Below are positions 6,148 through 8,246 of a stretch of DNA of 8,246 nt, in pieces. The DNA comes from Planctomycetota bacterium (GTDB lineage Bacteria > Planctomycetota > Planctomycetia > Pirellulales > Pirellulaceae). The stretch lies in assembly GCA_029259935.1 (NCBI GenBank), contig JAJDEH010000309.1, positions 1 to 8,246 of the forward strand, in the 5' to 3' direction. The notes under the pieces are model-generated. The model worked only from the letters and a program-made list of their open reading frames with translations, had not been told where the DNA came from and did not search any database. The stretch's first letter is position 1. Every line of letters starts with the position of its first letter. A program made the position numbers and the translations under genes.

Positions 6148-7773
6148 ATGCCTAATGCATCGGAAACAGGAGTAGACTCAGTCACGGGCAATCCAATTGG
6201 AGTCGGCGAAAGACGTCATGCCCATGATGTCATTGTGGGTACGATCGAGGTTCAAGATGGCCCAGACGTTGAACTGTACCAAAATCATCCTGGCGGCAAG
6301 GCTCTATACCGCACGCTTTGTCCAAGAGTTGTATTGCACAGGATCCCCGTCTACAACGTCCAAGAACGCCAGATCTCTTTTCGTATTGAGTTTGGGAGTC
6401 TTGGAAACAAAACTCCGAACTTGCAGCCTGGATTCGGCCTGGAGGACTACACTGGGACTCCAGCGCCAATGGAATGCGAGTACTGCGAAGTCATTCTGGC
6501 AGTAGGTAATGATGAGCGCGTGGTTCACAAGGAAAATTCGTTTCGTAGTAACGGCAAGATAAGCGTGAGTCACACGGTTGATGATCAGCGTCTCCATGCC
6601 GCACTAATGAATGAGCCTCAGTCAGTTGTTGTGAAGGTCATCCCATACTACCGTTTCGAAGTCTACCGATCCGAAGAAGCATCGTGGCAGATCACCAGCC
6701 AAGCAACGAAAAAAGTAATTGAAACCGTCATTGGTGACGCTCACGCCGGACTCGTGACTCGCGATGTAAAAAACGAACTGCTAGAAAGAATGAGTACCCA
6801 ACTCACGGTCGCGTTTGACGAGAACGCACCGGACCTCGCTGCGGATCTAATCGAACGTGCCCATTCTGCATTTTCAGATTTTAAGCCGCTCTCCAACGAA
6901 GAGGTGATAGGCGTGGGAGACCAATTGTATTATGGGCCGGAGAACGCCAGGCTTGAGTTAGCTCCGCGTATGATCAAACATCGGACCGACAGTCTGACTA
7001 CGCACGAAAAGTTTAGAAGTGTGTTGGATACAGCGTGGAACATCATACGCAAGGTAGCGAAAGCCACGGAAAATGCAAGGGAATTCTACAAGGAGATTAA
7101 ACACGACTACGACCATAAAGGAGATCATGGGGGAAAGTTTGATGTCTTTGAAGTTATCTCCGGCGGTGGGCACCACAAAGTGGATCAAGATGCGAACTGG
7201 TCGGAATTAAAGAGCGAGACACAAAAGCACGTTGAACAAGTCTGGAAGGATGCACAGACTGAAGGCAGCATTAAGCAGGAATACGTTGAGGATATATACG
7301 AAAACTGGACCGGCGAGCGTTTTGTGGAGGATGCTGAAGCGAAGCCTATTAAGATCTTTCGAATCGAAAGGGCCAACCTGATGCGATCCTTAAGAGAGGT
7401 TGCAACACGCTATAAGGCTCTCAGTTCGCGTGTGACGCCGATTCCCGTACACCTGAGCCTAGAGGGTGAGACTTCGATCGTAAGCATCGGGTCAATTGTT
7501 CACAGATTACGTGAACTGGCGAACAAAGTTGACTCGTTCACAACGAATGGAGTAATTAAGGCCTTAATCGAGAAAGGAAGGTTTACTCAGGACCATGATG
7601 TGTTGTATTTTCCAGCAATCGAGACAGATGTGCTGAATGCCAACGCCGTCAAGTGCTGGAAAATTTTCGCAAGGCACCGATACGGAAACGAAAACGTTAA
7701 TGCCTGGAGTGGGGATGTACGGCGACATAGTCTGCCGAAAAAAGACCACGGTGCAGGCACGAGCAATCCATGA
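6148..7773 (+). CDS. Hypothetical 541-residue cytoplasmic protein, second gene of an unrecognised pair
   Basis: I do not recognise this family. The frame stays open for 541 codons with a clear Shine-Dalgarno, so it is surely a gene. Three zones can be seen. Residues 1 to about 190 are beta-rich and contain C58 and a CxxC pair (C110-E-Y-C113) that could bind metal or form a disulfide. About 190-270 is mixed with helices. About 280-420 is dominated by charged amphipathic helices, interrupted by a His/Asp/Gly-rich stretch (H319-D-Y-D-H323-K-G-D-H327, then G-G-G-H342-H343). The rest is mixed, with a second helical part (about 440-475), and ends in a polar tail, KKDHGAGTSNP. No signal peptide, membrane segment, nuclease, kinase, NTPase or helicase motif is visible. 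The base composition is lower in G+C than the left-hand operon, consistent with a different origin. The gene follows the 100-residue gene by 54 bases and probably shares its transcript. An in-frame TTG at 6124 would add 8 residues but is less likely. Confidence 0.9.
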   Translation: MPNASETGVDSVTGNPIGVGERRHAHDVIVGTIEVQDGPDVELYQNHPGGKALYRTLCPRVVLHRIPVYNVQERQISFRIEFGSLGNKTPNLQPGFGLEDYTGTPAPMECEYCEVILAVGNDERVVHKENSFRSNGKISVSHTVDDQRLHAALMNEPQSVVVKVIPYYRFEVYRSEEASWQITSQATKKVIETVIGDAHAGLVTRDVKNELLERMSTQLTVAFDENAPDLAADLIERAHSAFSDFKPLSNEEVIGVGDQLYYGPENARLELAPRMIKHRTDSLTTHEKFRSVLDTAWNIIRKVAKATENAREFYKEIKHDYDHKGDHGGKFDVFEVISGGGHHKVDQDANWSELKSETQKHVEQVWKDAQTEGSIKQEYVEDIYENWTGERFVEDAEAKPIKIFRIERANLMRSLREVATRYKALSSRVTPIPVHLSLEGETSIVSIGSIVHRLRELANKVDSFTTNGVIKALIEKGRFTQDHDVLYFPAIETDVLNANAVKCWKIFARHRYGNENVNAWSGDVRRHSLPKKDHGAGTSNP

Positions 7774-8088
7774 TCAACAGTGGCATGCAATCAGGTCCAC
7801 CACCGGGCCCCCCATAATTCGATTGCGTTCTATTAAGGCACGTAGCCGGCGATCACGGAGGGGAAACGTGCTAAATTTTGGCCGTTAGTTCCGCCGCCCG
7901 CGACGGGGCGAGCAGTCATTTGGCAGCCGAAGTTCAGCCTCACTCACGATCGGCATTGGTTGCACGGCGTCACGTGCAGCCGCAAAGCGTTCGCTTAAAT
8001 TGGATGTAGGCAGAATGATTTTCTATCTTTCAGCTTGAGTGATTCGGGCATTTCTTCCGCGATAGCGCCGCGGTTCCATCCACTCTCC

Positions 8089-8106
8089 CGTGCCACCCGT
8101 GCCACC
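8089..8106. repeat. Tandem 9-base repeat CGTGCCACC x2
   Basis: Two exact adjacent copies occupy 8089-8097 and 8098-8106. On the other strand this reads GGTGGCACG twice. It is a short direct repeat with no assigned function. Confidence 0.75.
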
Positions 8107-8182
8107 TCTGCTCTTTGGCTGCCGACCGGAACTTTTGGAGACGCTCTTCGAATAATGCCGTCTGGCCACCTCAACGTGAGTG

Positions 8183-8212
8183 GTACTCTTCAACGCCGTA
8201 CTTTTCAACGCC
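8183..8212. repeat. Tandem 15-base repeat, two copies with one mismatch
   Basis: GTACTCTTCAACGCC (8183-8197) is followed directly by GTACTTTTCAACGCC (8198-8212). The length is a multiple of three, so in the minus-strand frame it encodes a repeated A-L-K-S-T. The repeat may have arisen by slippage. Confidence 0.75.
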
Positions 8213-8221
8213 ATGACGTAG

Positions 8222-8246
8222 CCCTCCCCGGCTGCGCCGACCCTCC
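8222..8246. repeat. GC-rich hairpin flanked by direct CCCTCC hexamers
   Basis: CGGC (8229-8232) and GCCG (8236-8239) form a perfect short stem with a TGC loop. CCCTCC lies on both sides (8222-8227 and 8241-8246). The element runs into the window edge, so it may be longer. The arrangement looks like part of a dispersed intergenic repeat, but the copy number cannot be judged here. Confidence 0.5.

Larger units (their letters stand above)
7774..8246. other. Gene-poor right end with short repeats
   Basis: No convincing gene is seen after the stop at 7771-7773. A short GC hairpin, CGCCC (7895-7899) against GGGCG (7906-7910), has no following T-tract, so I do not call it a terminator. A 63-codon minus-strand frame (8214-8023) is open, but it is built partly from tandem repeats, has low-complexity Gly/Thr and Arg/Lys content, and has no confident Shine-Dalgarno. 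I treat it as non-coding, with some doubt. Confidence 0.55.

Noticed and set aside
7895..7910. CGCCC...GGGCG hairpin after the 541-residue gene as a terminator
   Set aside because: Stem of five with no T-tract, 120 bases after the stop.

Overview
The window looks like chromosomal DNA of a planctomycete, most likely of the Pirellulales/Pirellulaceae type. This rests on the left half, which carries a minus-strand cluster of three families hugely expanded in, and typical of, Planctomycetes: a PSD1-type protein with a planctomycete cytochrome c domain (PSCyt1-DUF1549-DUF1553), a Tat-exported DUF1501 protein, and a DUF1080 (3-keto-disaccharide hydrolase family) protein. The species cannot be read from the window.

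Layout. On the minus strand, transcription runs from about 4714 down to the left edge: PSCyt1/DUF1549/DUF1553 (4714-2120), 22 bases, DUF1501 (2097-643), 36 bases, DUF1080 (606 to the window edge, C-terminus missing). The close same-strand spacing suggests one operon. All three products carry export signals, which fits a periplasmic or cell-surface system for sugar or polysaccharide catabolism, although the exact substrate cannot be read from the sequence. A gene-poor stretch of about 1.08 kb (4715-5790) follows. It holds a REP-like imperfect hairpin near 4810-4837 and no convincing gene.

On the plus strand lies a pair of genes with good Shine-Dalgarno sequences: a 100-residue, beta-rich small protein (5791-6093) and a 541-residue protein (6148-7773), separated by 54 bases. 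I recognise neither family. The larger gene is visibly poorer in G+C than the left-hand operon: hand-counted 60-base lines give about 40-47% against mostly 60% or more on the left. It has no export signal. This pair is the candidate novel system of the window: a two-gene cassette of unknown function, possibly acquired by transfer. The rightmost 470 bases hold no convincing gene but contain short tandem repeats and a GC-rich hairpin flanked by CCCTCC hexamers at the very edge.

No tRNA, rRNA, CRISPR array, transposase, integrase or recognisable riboswitch was seen.
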